Shown: positions 17,144 through 26,787, numbered from the stretch's first letter. The stretch: 64,000 bases of DNA from Clostridium folliculivorans (GCF_024341905.1 NZ_BQXY01000001.1:1025013-1089012), one strand, 5' to 3'. Numbers and translations are program-made. The notes: generated by a model from the sequence alone, not told the origin.

Positions 17144-17172
17144 GCAACCATAGCGGTTGCTTTTTTATTATT
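17144..17172 (+). terminator. Rho-independent terminator
   Basis: GCAACC (17144-17149) pairs with GGTTGC (17155-17160), followed by TTTTTTATTATTATT, 25 nt after the flavoprotein stop. Confidence 0.8.
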
Positions 17173-17200
17173 ATTTATAATATTCTTGAATTACGATGTA

Positions 17201-17240
17201 AAAACACTGCAAAATTCAATTAAGAATAATGCAGTGTTTT
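17201..17240. terminator. Terminator hairpin between convergent genes
   Basis: AAAACACTGCA (17201-17211) pairs with TGCAGTGTTTT (17230-17240). On the - strand it ends in a T-run, about 70 nt past the amidase stop, so it mainly serves the - strand gene. Confidence 0.7.
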
Positions 17241-17311
17241 AATTAATTATTCGTTTTTATTTATGTGACGTTAAATAAGAAGAATATGAATTAATAATTT
17301 GGTATGATTCT

Positions 17312-18136
17312 TTATTCGTAAAATTTATAAAGCTGTTTAGCACTTACTCCTTCAGTGGTAAAAATAATTGAATTGTTATTATTAAATCCGTTCAAAGAGT
17401 GAATTGTTTTTTCTTTTATGGACACTTTCCACTTTTTATCAAAATCAATTTTAAAACAAATATATGCTTCCAATTTTAATGGTTCAAATACTATCGAACA
17501 AATAGTTGTATCCTGGCATGTTCTTCTTAAGACGTCAAAAGCATCATTTATTCCAAAGTTATTAATTTTATCATTTATATTCTTATATGCTTTTATATAT
17601 CTATCAGCACCACATCCGTAAACTTCGTCAAATTTTTGATTTTTAAAATTGCCATTTGGGAAATTTGTCATAACAATAAACTTGCCATCTATTTTACTTA
17701 TAACATTAGTATTTATTCCCTCTTCGAGGATTACAGCATCACCGTATTTATCTGCAATTATAGTATGTAAGCCCATATTGGGAAAAAAAGGGTTTGAGGA
17801 AAAGAAAGCATTTCTATTATTTAGAATATCTAAAAAATCTGATACTTTGTCCCCTACCCTTAATGATTCTTCAATAACATCAAAAGCAAATACATTATTT
17901 CCATTACTACATGGTTGAAAATTTGGGCTATATTCTAGCGCTTGGGTACATATAAATAAGCCATTACTATTAATACCAGCAATATCTCTATAAATATTAT
18001 CCATTAATCCTGAAAAGTAAAAAACATCACTATCAGCATAATTATAAATATTTAGCTTTAAATCAATGTCATCTGAATCAAAATTCATGCCGTAAATTGG
18101 ATTGTTTTGACTATATACTGCAAAGCTTGTGCACAT
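17312..18136 (-). CDS. Linear amide C-N hydrolase (choloylglycine hydrolase family)
   Basis: 274 aa, Ntn-hydrolase fold. After Met removal Cys2 (MCTSFAV) would be the N-terminal nucleophile, and the early NPIYGMNFDSDD matches the family's substrate-pocket segment. FIVMTNFPNG and the later CQDTTICSIVFEPLKLEAY are the usual C-terminal blocks. Members include bile salt hydrolases, penicillin V acylases and N-acyl-homoserine lactone or other acylases. This one is shorter than typical bile salt hydrolases (about 320 aa), so its substrate is open. It carries no signal peptide. Confidence 0.8.
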   Translation of the reverse strand: MCTSFAVYSQNNPIYGMNFDSDDIDLKLNIYNYADSDVFYFSGLMDNIYRDIAGINSNGLFICTQALEYSPNFQPCSNGNNVFAFDVIEESLRVGDKVSDFLDILNNRNAFFSSNPFFPNMGLHTIIADKYGDAVILEEGINTNVISKIDGKFIVMTNFPNGNFKNQKFDEVYGCGADRYIKAYKNINDKINNFGINDAFDVLRRTCQDTTICSIVFEPLKLEAYICFKIDFDKKWKVSIKEKTIHSLNGFNNNNSIIFTTEGVSAKQLYKFYE

Positions 18137-18277
18137 TTTAGAAAACTCCTTCTAAACTAATTAATCAAATAAATTTACATAATTAAAAGATTACGCTATG
18201 TTCAAGAATAATGTTGAAAATATAAGATTTTTAAAAGGACCGATTACTAGGTTCTTTTAGTTCGTTATTTAAGAAAA

Positions 18278-18607
18278 TTATGAATCAAGAGAAAAGTTTT
18301 CAATTATTCTACCTATCTGATTATTAAATTCAAAGTAGAAATTTTCATTCGTTTTAGACCTTTTCACGCACCACCCTATCCTGGTAAAGGCAGTCAAAAA
18401 CTTATAAAAAGGAAGAGTATTATCTAAATCAGGCAGCTTTCTTATGGATTTATAACCCTCTGAGAAACTTTCCCTAGTCCCAGCGTAAACATTGAATACT
18501 TCACATTCTAATGTCAAGATATAAACATCGGAACTATTTGACTCTGTAACAGTATCTAATTTTTTTACATTTAACTCGAAAATAGCGTAATATTTTTTAA
18601 GTTTATC
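18278..18607 (-). pseudogene. C-terminal remnant of an APH-like phosphotransferase
   Basis: The frame is open from 18607 to 18278, but only a TTG at 18517 could start the last 79 codons, and there is no ribosome binding site. The segment SFSEGYKSIRKLPDLDNTLP followed by FYKFLTAFTRIGWCVKR fits the C-terminal helices of aminoglycoside-phosphotransferase / homoserine-kinase-like enzymes (GYxSxRxLP...ARIGW). The kinase core with its HGD and DFD motifs is absent upstream. I therefore read it as a decayed gene end, not a functional protein. Confidence 0.45.
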
Positions 18608-18648
18608 TTACATTTGCATATTTCATTGCATCGCTTTCTCGAAAAGTT

Positions 18649-19194
18649 TTACCGTTTAACTAACTCAAGAAGATGATTAAGGTCGGTTTCGTATCTCTTA
18701 AAAAGAGGAATTCTATCATTTGAAATATCATTCATTAATTTATTAGCAACATTACAGGCTAAATTATACTGCTCATCATTAATTTCTTTAGTATCCCTCG
18801 CTTCATCCAATTCATCTTTATCCAACAAATGAATATCTGAAGGTGGTAAGATAACAATATCCAGATACAAATCATCATAAAAAGGTATTCCATCATCACC
18901 GATACCATTTCTATAGGTAATATCAAAATACCATTGCACTAACTTATTGTTTTTATCACAAAATGCTGTTAGGGTATAATTCTCATTTAAAGGCACGTAT
19001 TGCATCATCTTATAACCGTTATCAATAACACAAATATTTTTCTCCCCATATTTAATAATACAATCTTGCGTTACCTTATTCATCTTAAAAAGTGTGATAT
19101 ATCCTTTAAAATCATAATCGTCAACACATATTGAAATAAAATCTCTATCAATAACTCTCTTTAAATATGTTCTATCTGTAGACTTTCTCTTCAT
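18649..19194 (-). CDS. DUF402 family protein
   Basis: 181 aa from the ATG at 19194, chosen because GGGAG precedes it; the frame extends to 19275 without a site. The diagnostic DUF402 block WYFDITYRNGIGDDGIPFYD, then LYLDIVILP and LLDKDELDEA, is present, with acidic residues that bind divalent metal in relatives. DUF402 proteins include nucleoside di/triphosphatases and pyrophosphatase-like hydrolases. The exact substrate here is not shown. Confidence 0.85.
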   Translation of the reverse strand: MKRKSTDRTYLKRVIDRDFISICVDDYDFKGYITLFKMNKVTQDCIIKYGEKNICVIDNGYKMMQYVPLNENYTLTAFCDKNNKLVQWYFDITYRNGIGDDGIPFYDDLYLDIVILPPSDIHLLDKDELDEARDTKEINDEQYNLACNVANKLMNDISNDRIPLFKRYETDLNHLLELVKR

Positions 19195-19275
19195 TATTAA
19201 TCTCCCAAACAAAATAGAAATAATTTTTATAATACTTCCATTAACAACTTTTGCATATTCGCTATATCCTACCAT

Positions 19276-20314
19276 GCTGTCTTAATTATCATTAATTATA
19301 CCATATTACACCAATTAACTCTAAGAAAACTGTAGACATTAGAGTATTTTCAAATTACAAATTAGTTTTCAGATTATAAGGTATTTTTCTGAAAATCACA
19401 CAAAAATCGCTTCTCTAGTCTTGAAAGCTTTAATAAGGACTTTTGTTTTAGCAGTACTAGCTTGAACCATAAGGGTTTTACCTTTAACTATACCTTGAAA
19501 TTAGAATTTTCTATAAATTTATAGGAATATAATTAATAAAATTTGACTGAATGATGATACTCGTGATAATATCACATTGAGAACGATTTTAGGAAAACCA
19601 GATATTTTTAATAAAAAAAGGGAAATATAATAAATAGATGCTTGTAAAAGAAGATGAATGAATATAAGTTAATTAAAATTTATTCTAGATTTATATTTAT
19701 TCAAGTTTTTTTATAAATGCAAAAAATATTTATACAAGAAACTTTAACGTGCGGATAATTTGAGTTTATTTTCAATCTTTGCGAAATTATTAAAGTTGCA
19801 CCACTTCCATAGGAAAAATATTTTTTAAATTCTACTTTTTTTAAGCAGAAATTTTAAATTTATTAAGCAATATGAAGTGATACATAGATATAAATTCCTT
19901 AGACAAAATAACTTTAGAGATGAAAAACTTTAATAGGTAATATTGATGATCGGAATCAAAAAATTATAGCGATAATAAAAAATTAGTAGTAACTAGGTTC
20001 TATTTTTTATTCTTTTGAAAATTACAATTTATAGAGGTTCTAATTAGTTTTACTCATAAAAGTATTGAAATAGAAATGCTTTAATACATTATTTTATGAA
20101 GAAAACTAAATAGAATTTGTATGGATAAATATTAGAAAGATTATATTTTATTATAAGAAAAAGATAATCTTTGCTAGGCAAAAGGATAAAAAAGAGGATT
20201 TGTTTTTTCAAAACTTCCTTAGATTAGTTTGGAAAGGATAGATGCGCAAAAGGATTATTAATTAAAAGCGCACTAGCAATTCTCGATACCTTTAGTTACA
20301 AGTTAGGAGAAAAT
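19276..20314. other. Long AT-rich intergenic region (about 1 kb)
   Basis: I see no convincing gene here. It contains the degenerate family-A element at 19792-19889 and, near 19552-19633, a short frame (GKPDIFNKK) with no start signal. The last 100 bp lead into the rnj ribosome binding site. It may hold a long leader for RNase J, since such genes are often controlled post-transcriptionally, but no known motif is recognised. Confidence 0.5.
19792..19889. repeat. Family-A palindromic element, degenerate
   Basis: The left end AAAGTTGCACCACTTCC and the right end GAAGTGATACATAGAT are related to the family-A ends. Inside, an AAATTCTACTTTTTTTAAGC-type AT-rich hairpin replaces the CTCTCAC stem. Confidence 0.6.
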
Positions 20315-21994
20315 ATGACAAATAAAATTAAAAACAGAAGTAGAATAAAGGTTATACCTTTAGGCGGTTTAGGAGAGATAGGTAAAAATCTAACTGTTTT
20401 CGAATATGAAGACGAGATAGTAATAATAGACTGTGGATTAGCGTTCCCTGATGAAGAACTTCTTGGAATTGATCTTATAATCCCAGACATAGCTTATTTG
20501 CAGAAAAATAAGGATAAAGTAAAAGGATTTTTTATAACTCATGGACATGAAGATCATATAGGAGCTTTACCTTATGTTTTAAAACAATTAAATGTTCCTG
20601 TATATGGAACAAAATTAACTTTAGGTTTAATCGAAAGCAAGTTAGAAGAACATAAGATTCTCAATGACTGTACCTTAAATATGATGAAACCAGGTGATAT
20701 AGTAGAGATTGGTAACAATTTCAAGGTTGAATTCATAAGAACAAATCACAGTATAGCAGACAGTGTATCTATTGCTTTACACACACCTGTAGGTATTATT
20801 GTTCATACTGGTGATTTTAAAATTGACTTTACACCAATTGATGGAGAAACTATAGATTTAAATAGATATGCGCAGTTAGGTAAAAAGGGTGTACTGCTTC
20901 TAATGGCTGATAGCACTAATGCTACTCGTAAGGGATATACAATGTCAGAAAGAACTGTTGGTGAGGCTTTAGAGAATCTCTTTCTTAAGGCTGATGGCAG
21001 AATAATAGTAGCAACCTTTGCATCAAATATCCATAGAGTGCAGCAAATTGCTAATGCTTCTGTAAAGCATAATAGGAAGATTGCCTTAAGTGGAAGAAGT
21101 ATGGAGAAAATATGTAAAGTTGCTATGGAACTAGGATATTTATCTATACCTGAAGGCGTATTTATAGAATTAAATGATATTAAAAAATATGCAAATGATA
21201 GAATTACAATAATCACCACTGGTAGCCAAGGTGAACCAATGTCCGCATTAACAAGAATAGCACTTGGAACTCATAAGAGCATTCAAATAGAAAAGGGAGA
21301 TATGGTTATTATCTCAGCAACACCTATACCAGGAAACCAAAAGGCTGTTTCTAATGTTATAAATGATTTAACAAAGAAGGGTGCTAATGTAGTCTATAAG
21401 TCAATAGAAGATATACATGTATCAGGGCATGCCTGTGAAGAGGAAATTAAGCTTGTTCATACATTGTTAAAGCCAAAGTTCTTTATGCCTGTACATGGCG
21501 AATATAGACATTTAAAAAGACATGGTGAAATCGCAGAAAGCATTGGAATGGATAAATCAAACATATTCTTATTAGAGATAGGAGATGTTTTAGAAGTATC
21601 TAGAAAGAAGGCTCAAAAAGCTGGTAAAGTAATTGCGGGAAGAATCCTTATAGATGGATCTGGAGTCGGAGATGTTGGTAATGTTGTACTTCGTGACAGA
21701 AAAAATCTAGGTGAAGATGGTATTATAACCGTAGTTGTTGTTATAGATAAAGAAAGTAAAACAATAATTTCTGGACCAGATATAGTTACAAGAGGCTTTG
21801 TATATGTTAGAGATTCAGAGAAATTAATTAAAGAAATAAGGCAAATAGCAACTGACAGTATAGAAAAATGCCTTGGTAACAATGTAATGCAATGGTCAGA
21901 AATAAAGAACTCTATTAGACGAGAAATAGATGGTTTTATATATAGAAAAATGAAGAGAAAACCTACAATTTTACCTGTTATAACTGAGATATAG
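20315..21994 (+). CDS. Ribonuclease J
   Basis: 559 aa, full length. The metallo-beta-lactamase / beta-CASP nuclease shows HGHEDHIGALP (His76, His78, Asp80, His81), then HTGDFKID, the beta-CASP block RIIVATFASNIHRVQQ, SGRSMEKI, GSQGEPMSAL and MPVHGEYRHL, and the C-terminal RNase J domain. The enzyme has endonuclease and 5'-3' exonuclease activity and works in mRNA turnover and rRNA 5' processing in the cytoplasm. GGAG lies before ATG 20315. Firmicutes often have J1 and J2 paralogues; from sequence alone I cannot say which this is. Confidence 0.95.
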   Translation: MTNKIKNRSRIKVIPLGGLGEIGKNLTVFEYEDEIVIIDCGLAFPDEELLGIDLIIPDIAYLQKNKDKVKGFFITHGHEDHIGALPYVLKQLNVPVYGTKLTLGLIESKLEEHKILNDCTLNMMKPGDIVEIGNNFKVEFIRTNHSIADSVSIALHTPVGIIVHTGDFKIDFTPIDGETIDLNRYAQLGKKGVLLLMADSTNATRKGYTMSERTVGEALENLFLKADGRIIVATFASNIHRVQQIANASVKHNRKIALSGRSMEKICKVAMELGYLSIPEGVFIELNDIKKYANDRITIITTGSQGEPMSALTRIALGTHKSIQIEKGDMVIISATPIPGNQKAVSNVINDLTKKGANVVYKSIEDIHVSGHACEEEIKLVHTLLKPKFFMPVHGEYRHLKRHGEIAESIGMDKSNIFLLEIGDVLEVSRKKAQKAGKVIAGRILIDGSGVGDVGNVVLRDRKNLGEDGIITVVVVIDKESKTIISGPDIVTRGFVYVRDSEKLIKEIRQIATDSIEKCLGNNVMQWSEIKNSIRREIDGFIYRKMKRKPTILPVITEI

Positions 21995-22074
21995 AGTCTT
22001 GTAATAATTTAGGCTAAACATTGAAAAGATGATTTTAAAAGACATGAATTATATATGAAGAGTGTGAATAGTAT

Positions 22075-22118
22075 AAAGAGTTCAGCTAAGATTAAATGGC
22101 TGAACTCTTTGTTTTTGT
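22075..22118 (+). terminator. Rho-independent terminator of rnj
   Basis: AAAGAGTTCAGC (22075-22086) pairs with GCTGAACTCTTT (22099-22110), followed by GTTTTTG. Confidence 0.9.
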
Positions 22119-22195
22119 GTGAGAAAAAAAATTACATTAAGTTTTGCAGTCTTTTGTTTTGTATTTTAATAATTGTAAATTATAGGATGAATATA

Positions 22196-22245
22196 TTGTA
22201 ATACATATTACATTTTGCTACAATAAAATTGTAATAGGTATTACA
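22196..22245 (+). promoter_or_regulatory. Promoter with two TGTAATA-N2-TATTACA operators
   Basis: TTGTAA (22196-22201) and TACAAT (22219-22224) form a promoter with a 17-nt spacer. Perfect palindromes TGTAATACATATTACA (22197-22212) and TGTAATAGGTATTACA (22230-22245) cover the -35 box and the start site. Their centres are 33 bp apart, three helix turns, so two dimers would bind the same face. This is a typical repression layout. The cognate regulator is not identified. Confidence 0.75.
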
Positions 22246-22263
22246 ACTTAAGGAGTTGGTTTT

Positions 22264-22800
22264 GTGATGGAAGAATGGTTAGCTATTAATTTTACACTGC
22301 CTAGAGAGCCATCAAGGATCAGGGTTAGTATATGGAGAAAGTTAAAACGTACAGGTTCAATTAATATTGGACAGTCAATATGGGTACTCCCTTTAAACGA
22401 TGAGCATATCAAAATATTTAATGAGATTGCAGCGGAGGTTAAAGAAAATTATGGACAGTCATTTGTTATGAAGACTGATTTCTTATTGGACCAATCAGAT
22501 CAACCAATTGTAGATTACTTTAATAATGCAAGAGATGAGGAGTACAAGGAATTTTTAGAGAAATGTAAAGATTTTAAGCAAGAGATTCAAAAAGAAACTG
22601 AAAAAAATAATTTTTCTTTTGCTGAAATTGAGGAAAACGAACATGAATTAAGAAAGTTGAATATTTGGCTTGAAGCAATAATTAAAAGGGACTTTTTTAA
22701 TTCATCTATGAAAGAAGAATCAGAAACTACACTTATAAACTGTAAAGATATATTGGAAAATTACTGCAATGAAGTATATGTAAGAAATGGTGCGTTGTAA
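22264..22800 (+). CDS. ChrB N-terminal domain protein
   Basis: 178 aa. The segment NFTLPREPSRIRVSIWRKLK, then GSINIGQSIWVLPLNDEH, is the hallmark of the ChrB N-terminal domain, associated with chromate resistance loci and possibly regulatory. The protein lacks the C-terminal chromate-sensor part of full ChrB and ends after a helical region with many charged residues. AAGGAG is followed 8 nt later by GTG 22264 and then ATG 22267; either may start. Downstream genes include a TSUP transporter and an MFS exporter, which fits an oxyanion or toxic-compound resistance block. Confidence 0.8.
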   Translation: MMEEWLAINFTLPREPSRIRVSIWRKLKRTGSINIGQSIWVLPLNDEHIKIFNEIAAEVKENYGQSFVMKTDFLLDQSDQPIVDYFNNARDEEYKEFLEKCKDFKQEIQKETEKNNFSFAEIEENEHELRKLNIWLEAIIKRDFFNSSMKEESETTLINCKDILENYCNEVYVRNGAL

Positions 22801-22802
22801 TT

Positions 22803-22900
22803 AAAGATGTTCAACTTCGATCCTTAAACCATTTTTAAAACTCTCACTGATTCTGGTGAGAGAATTTAAAATATGAATTTTATTACGAATTGGTACATCT
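22803..22900. repeat. Family-A palindromic element
   Basis: It runs from AAAGATGTTCAACTTCGATCC to ACGAATTGGTACATCT, with the inner CTCTCAC...GTGAGAG hairpin, matching the 5402 copy. It lies between the ChrB-N gene and the DUF1232 gene and would form a stable hairpin in a joint transcript. Confidence 0.8.
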
Positions 22901-22923
22901 ATATTAAGGTACGGAGAGAAATT

Positions 22924-23370
22924 ATGAAAAATATTTTATCACAAATAATTATGAAGTTAAAAACGAATTTTGAGAAGTTGAAGTTAAAGGCGAAAAAAAT
23001 AAAAAAGGAATTGCGAGTATTATATATAGCCTGTCAAAGACCTGATATTCCATGGTACACAAAACTTATAGCTATTCTTGTAGTAGGGTATGCATTAAGC
23101 CCTGTTGATTTAATACCAGACTTTGTACCTGTTTTAGGATATTTAGACGATATTATAATAGTTCCAGCAGGAATATCTCTTGTTATAAAGTTAATACCCC
23201 AAAACATTTTAGCAGAGTGTAGAGAAAAGGAAAATGAAGCTTTTAAAGATGGAAAGCCTAAAAACTGGATAGCGGGTACTTTAATAATAGGTCTATGGAT
23301 AATATTGATAGCATTAGTTATAGAAAAAATACTTAAAATATTGCACTTTAAGTGGTACATCAATAGATAG
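22924..23370 (+). CDS. DUF1232 (YkvA-type) membrane protein
   Basis: 148 aa. The DUF1232 core is seen as IPWYTKLIAILVVGYALSPV followed by DLIPDFVPVLGYLDDIIIVP, then a C-terminal transmembrane span (GTLIIGLWIILIALVI). The N-terminal 35 residues are very basic. The start at ATG 22924 has GGAGAG upstream; the frame extends back into the palindrome. The last ten codons (to 23370) lie in a sequence like one family-A arm (AAGTGGTACATCAATAG), so the element seems to supply the C-terminus. The function is unknown. Confidence 0.82.
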   Translation: MKNILSQIIMKLKTNFEKLKLKAKKIKKELRVLYIACQRPDIPWYTKLIAILVVGYALSPVDLIPDFVPVLGYLDDIIIVPAGISLVIKLIPQNILAECREKENEAFKDGKPKNWIAGTLIIGLWIILIALVIEKILKILHFKWYINR

Positions 23371-23408
23371 ATTAGTTCCAATTATTTTCATATTTGGAGA
23401 GGATTATT

Positions 23409-24140
23409 ATGAATTTACATTTTTCTTATGCTTATATATTACTTTTTATTGGAAGTTTTATAGCGGCAGCAATATCAGGTGCAGCAGGCTTTGGAGGCGC
23501 CTTACTACTACTTCCTCTACTTACTAAGACTATCGGAACAACTTATGCTGTACCTATTTTAACTATAGCGCAACTTATAGGAAATGCTTCAAGAGCATTC
23601 ATGAGTTTTAAACAAATAAAGTGGAAGCCAGTTGGGTACTTCACGGTTGGAGCAATTCCTATGGCGTTTCTAGGAGCATTTTCATTTGTCAAAGTCTCAG
23701 AAAATATTATTAATAGAGGAATCGGAATTACAGTAATTTTATTTGTAATTCTAAAATATTTTAAAATACTAAAGTTTAAGCCAAGCAACATAACTCTATT
23801 AATCGGAGGAGGAGTAACAGGGCTATTATCAGGTTTGGTTGGTAGCGCAGGTCCTATAGGTGCAGCACTATTTTTGTCTTTAAATCTTCCTGCTACGTCC
23901 TATGTTTCTAGTGAAGCTGTTACCGCTGTTGCAATGCATATAACTAAAACAATAGTATATCAAAAATATTTAGGGATAGGATTGCAAGCTTTAGGAACAG
24001 GATTATTTATGGGTTTGGCAATGATCTTTGGAACATGGACTGGGAAAAAAACTATAGAAAAAATGCCAAAAGAACTATTTATAAAGCTAGTAGGTATTTT
24101 ATTAATTATTATGGGATTGCAGATGGTGATATCACCATAA
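23409..24140 (+). CDS. TSUP (TauE/SafE) family transporter
   Basis: 243 aa, about eight spans. The family repeat occurs twice: AAISGAAGFGGALLLLPLLT and TGLLSGLVGSAGPIGAALFL. GGAGAGG precedes ATG 23409, so the upstream TTG at 23394 is not needed. It is shorter than the 781 paralogue and has no DUF1634 partner. Placement after a ChrB-N gene suggests handling of an oxyanion, as inference only. Confidence 0.87.
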   Translation: MNLHFSYAYILLFIGSFIAAAISGAAGFGGALLLLPLLTKTIGTTYAVPILTIAQLIGNASRAFMSFKQIKWKPVGYFTVGAIPMAFLGAFSFVKVSENIINRGIGITVILFVILKYFKILKFKPSNITLLIGGGVTGLLSGLVGSAGPIGAALFLSLNLPATSYVSSEAVTAVAMHITKTIVYQKYLGIGLQALGTGLFMGLAMIFGTWTGKKTIEKMPKELFIKLVGILLIIMGLQMVISP

Positions 24141-24292
24141 TTCATTGATAAGAGGATAAGTAGAAATAGAGAAACTCAAGGTTGACATCAATATCAATAA
24201 GCCTATTAAAGGTTTAAATGAAAATGTCACTATACCATAAAAAACAAAGTTTGGAATAAGTTCTTAATATCAAGCAAGGGCAGGTGTAATGC

Positions 24293-25498
24293 ATGAGTTC
24301 GGAAGTGCTTAATAAAGAAGCTTCTACTAAAGTAAATTCAAATATTAAGTGGCTTAGCATAGCAACATTTCTAGCTGATATAGGTGGAGGCTTAGTAAAT
24401 GTTGTCTTACCACTATTTTTATCTTCATTAGGATTAGATAAGGTTTTTATTGGAACAGTAGAAGGTATTGCAGATTTTACAGCAGGCATTGTGCGTATTT
24501 TTTCAGGTTGGTTTTCAGACAAGCTTAGAAAGCGAAAGATATTCGTAATCATTGGATATTTATTAGCAGGGATAGCAAGGCCACTTTTAGCCTTTGTTAA
24601 TAGCGGTTTTATGATTATGTTCTTGAGGTTCACGGACAGGCTTGGTGCAGGGGTCCGATTGGCACCTGCTGATGCACTTATCGCTGACGAGTCTCATAAA
24701 AAATCCAGGGGAAAGGCATTTGGTATTAATAGAGCCATGGATGCCTTTGGTGCAGTAGTTGGGCCTGTTTTGGCTTATGAGATTTTAAAGTCTCATCCAG
24801 GAAACTATAAGCTTGTATTTACAGCCACAGCTATTCCGATGTTATTAACTTTAATTGTTGTAACATTTCTTATTAAAGAGAAGAAGAATAAAGTTGAGAC
24901 TCGCATAGCAGTACCTTCATTCAAGGGCTTGACTAAGGAGTTTAAAAGGTTTCTTTTAATTGTAGTATTGTTTTCTCTTGGTAATTCCAGTGATGCCTTC
25001 TTAATTTTAAGGGCGCAAAACCTTGGAATTTCATCTGCGATTATTCCAATTTGGTGGGCTGTCTTTAGTATTGTTGCTACAATTTTATCTATACCATCAG
25101 GAATTATTTCAGATAAAATCGGCAGGAAACCATTAATAATAATTGGATATGTGATTTTTGCTGTTGTTTATTTAGGATTTGGATTATCACATAAGGCTGG
25201 TATACTATGGATATTGATTGCTTTATATGGGATATATAAAGGTCTTGCTGATGGAGCTCAGAGAGCTCTGGTTTCAGAACTTGTTCCTTCTAATCAAAGA
25301 GGTTCAGCTTTCGGTGTATTCCATACCTCAGTTAGTATGGCGACATTGCCTTCTAGCATAATTGCTGGTTTACTATGGGATAGACTTGGAGCATCAGCAC
25401 CATTTTTATTTGGTGGATCTCTTGCTTTAATCTCTAGTTTCCTTATGATGATAATAATGTTCACACATAAAAATATTGATAACTCTCAGTTTAGTTAG
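24293..25498 (+). CDS. MFS transporter (drug-efflux like)
   Basis: 401 aa, twelve spans. MFS motif A after TM2 reads GWFSDKLRKRKIFV, and the second half repeats it as GIISDKIGRKPLII. The loop RFTDRLGAGVRLAPADALIA matches a clade of uncharacterised MFS proteins in clostridia and archaea. It is probably an exporter. A weak ribosome binding site (GGCAGGTG) and a terminator after the stop bound the gene. Confidence 0.82.
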   Translation: MSSEVLNKEASTKVNSNIKWLSIATFLADIGGGLVNVVLPLFLSSLGLDKVFIGTVEGIADFTAGIVRIFSGWFSDKLRKRKIFVIIGYLLAGIARPLLAFVNSGFMIMFLRFTDRLGAGVRLAPADALIADESHKKSRGKAFGINRAMDAFGAVVGPVLAYEILKSHPGNYKLVFTATAIPMLLTLIVVTFLIKEKKNKVETRIAVPSFKGLTKEFKRFLLIVVLFSLGNSSDAFLILRAQNLGISSAIIPIWWAVFSIVATILSIPSGIISDKIGRKPLIIIGYVIFAVVYLGFGLSHKAGILWILIALYGIYKGLADGAQRALVSELVPSNQRGSAFGVFHTSVSMATLPSSIIAGLLWDRLGASAPFLFGGSLALISSFLMMIIMFTHKNIDNSQFS

Positions 25499-25543
25499 TT
25501 CGTAATCTTCTTATATTATTTATTAATAATTATAAATTAGATT

Positions 25544-25582
25544 AAAAAAAGCGTGTTAAATTTAATTAACATGCTTTTTCTG
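25544..25582 (+). terminator. Rho-independent terminator
   Basis: AAAAAAAGCGTGTTAA (25544-25559) pairs with TTAACATGCTTTTT (25566-25579), 45 nt after the MFS stop. Confidence 0.8.
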
Positions 25583-25706
25583 TTGCAAAAATCATTGTGA
25601 AAATCCATGCGATTTTATTTTATGCACCCCTAAGGTAAACCCGTTAGAATAAAAGTGGGTTCTTTGAATTTTAATATCTTATCCTTAGAAGCTAAATCAA
25701 CATATA

Positions 25707-26759
25707 TTATTTCATTATATTTTTTCTATATTGATTAGGTGAAACCCCGTAAACCTTCTTAAAGGTTCTTATAAAGTGGTTGTCATCTTCATAGCCGATA
25801 AGATCGCTTATATCACGAATCTTTAAGTCGGAAGAAGCAAGAAGTTCAATTGCTTTATTGAGTTTTATAGTCTGAATCATTTCTTTAAAGGTATGTCCAG
25901 TATTAGCTTTTATTAATTTACTCAAATAAGGCACAGAAAAATGGAATTCCTTTGATAAATCTTCTAGGGTCACAGATTTATAGTTTCCTTGAATATAAGT
26001 AAGTATTGAAGTTAGCTGTTTATTGCTTTTCTGTAGCTCTTTAGGTAATTCTACCGTATGCTTTTTATCTCTTAGTAAATGGGCAAATAAAATCATTAGA
26101 AAATTATCAAGTATCTTATTGCTATACTGCTCATTTTCTATACTCTCCATGATTATGTGTGACATAAAGCTTCTGATTGAATCACTGTTATTTGTTCTGA
26201 AGATAATATAGTTATTATAATTCTTTGTATATAAGATTTTTGTGAAGAAGGAAGAGAGAATGTTTTCTTCACTTAATACTTCTAAAAAGGTATCGTTGAA
26301 GGTTGTGCTTCTTATTATTACATTTATTACAACAGAGTCATCGAATACTGATATTGAATGCTCTACATCAGGAGGAACAATGCATATGTCACCCTCCTTT
26401 AATAGAATATTATCGCCCATTATATTTTGCTCACACTTTCCAGAGTACACGTATATCATCTCAAAGAATGAATGTTTATGTGTAAATTCAGGTGTGTATC
26501 TGAAATGTTTTGAAGCTAGAATGTGATAATCCTTTTTGTGTTCAAATACATATTCCTCAATAAGTAAATAGGGTTCCATTATATCTACATCGTCTATATC
26601 TGGAACAATAAGGCTTTTTTCCTTAATTAGTTTCATATCTGCCTTATCAATAAATTCTTTAAGTTTTGCAGGGTCTTGCTTGGCTAAATAGTATTCTTTG
26701 TAGAAAAGCTCATCTACTGTGTAAGTCTTTAGGTATTTATCTAATTCGTTTATAGTCAT
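25707..26759 (-). CDS. AraC-family transcriptional regulator with cupin sensor
   Basis: 350 aa. The N-terminal cupin region includes HKHSFFEMIYVYSGKCEQNI and GDICIVPPDVEHSISV. The C-terminal pair of HTHs runs from YKSVTLEDLSKEFHFSVPYL to SSDLKIRDISDLIGYEDDNH, then FIRTFKKVYGVSPNQYRK. AAGGTGAT lies before the start. This is the usual layout of a sugar-responsive activator. It is divergent from the GPH symporter and the GH78/GH3 genes, so it is the likely regulator of that locus. Confidence 0.9.
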   Translation of the reverse strand: MTINELDKYLKTYTVDELFYKEYYLAKQDPAKLKEFIDKADMKLIKEKSLIVPDIDDVDIMEPYLLIEEYVFEHKKDYHILASKHFRYTPEFTHKHSFFEMIYVYSGKCEQNIMGDNILLKEGDICIVPPDVEHSISVFDDSVVINVIIRSTTFNDTFLEVLSEENILSSFFTKILYTKNYNNYIIFRTNNSDSIRSFMSHIIMESIENEQYSNKILDNFLMILFAHLLRDKKHTVELPKELQKSNKQLTSILTYIQGNYKSVTLEDLSKEFHFSVPYLSKLIKANTGHTFKEMIQTIKLNKAIELLASSDLKIRDISDLIGYEDDNHFIRTFKKVYGVSPNQYRKNIMK

Positions 26760-26787
26760 TTTATCACCTTATTAAAATATTGGTTTT

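Noticed and set aside
19552..19633. Short frame with GKPDIFNKK in the spacer before RNase J
   Set aside because: Fewer than 30 codons after a stop, with no start codon and ribosome binding site. It could be a relic, but this cannot be supported.
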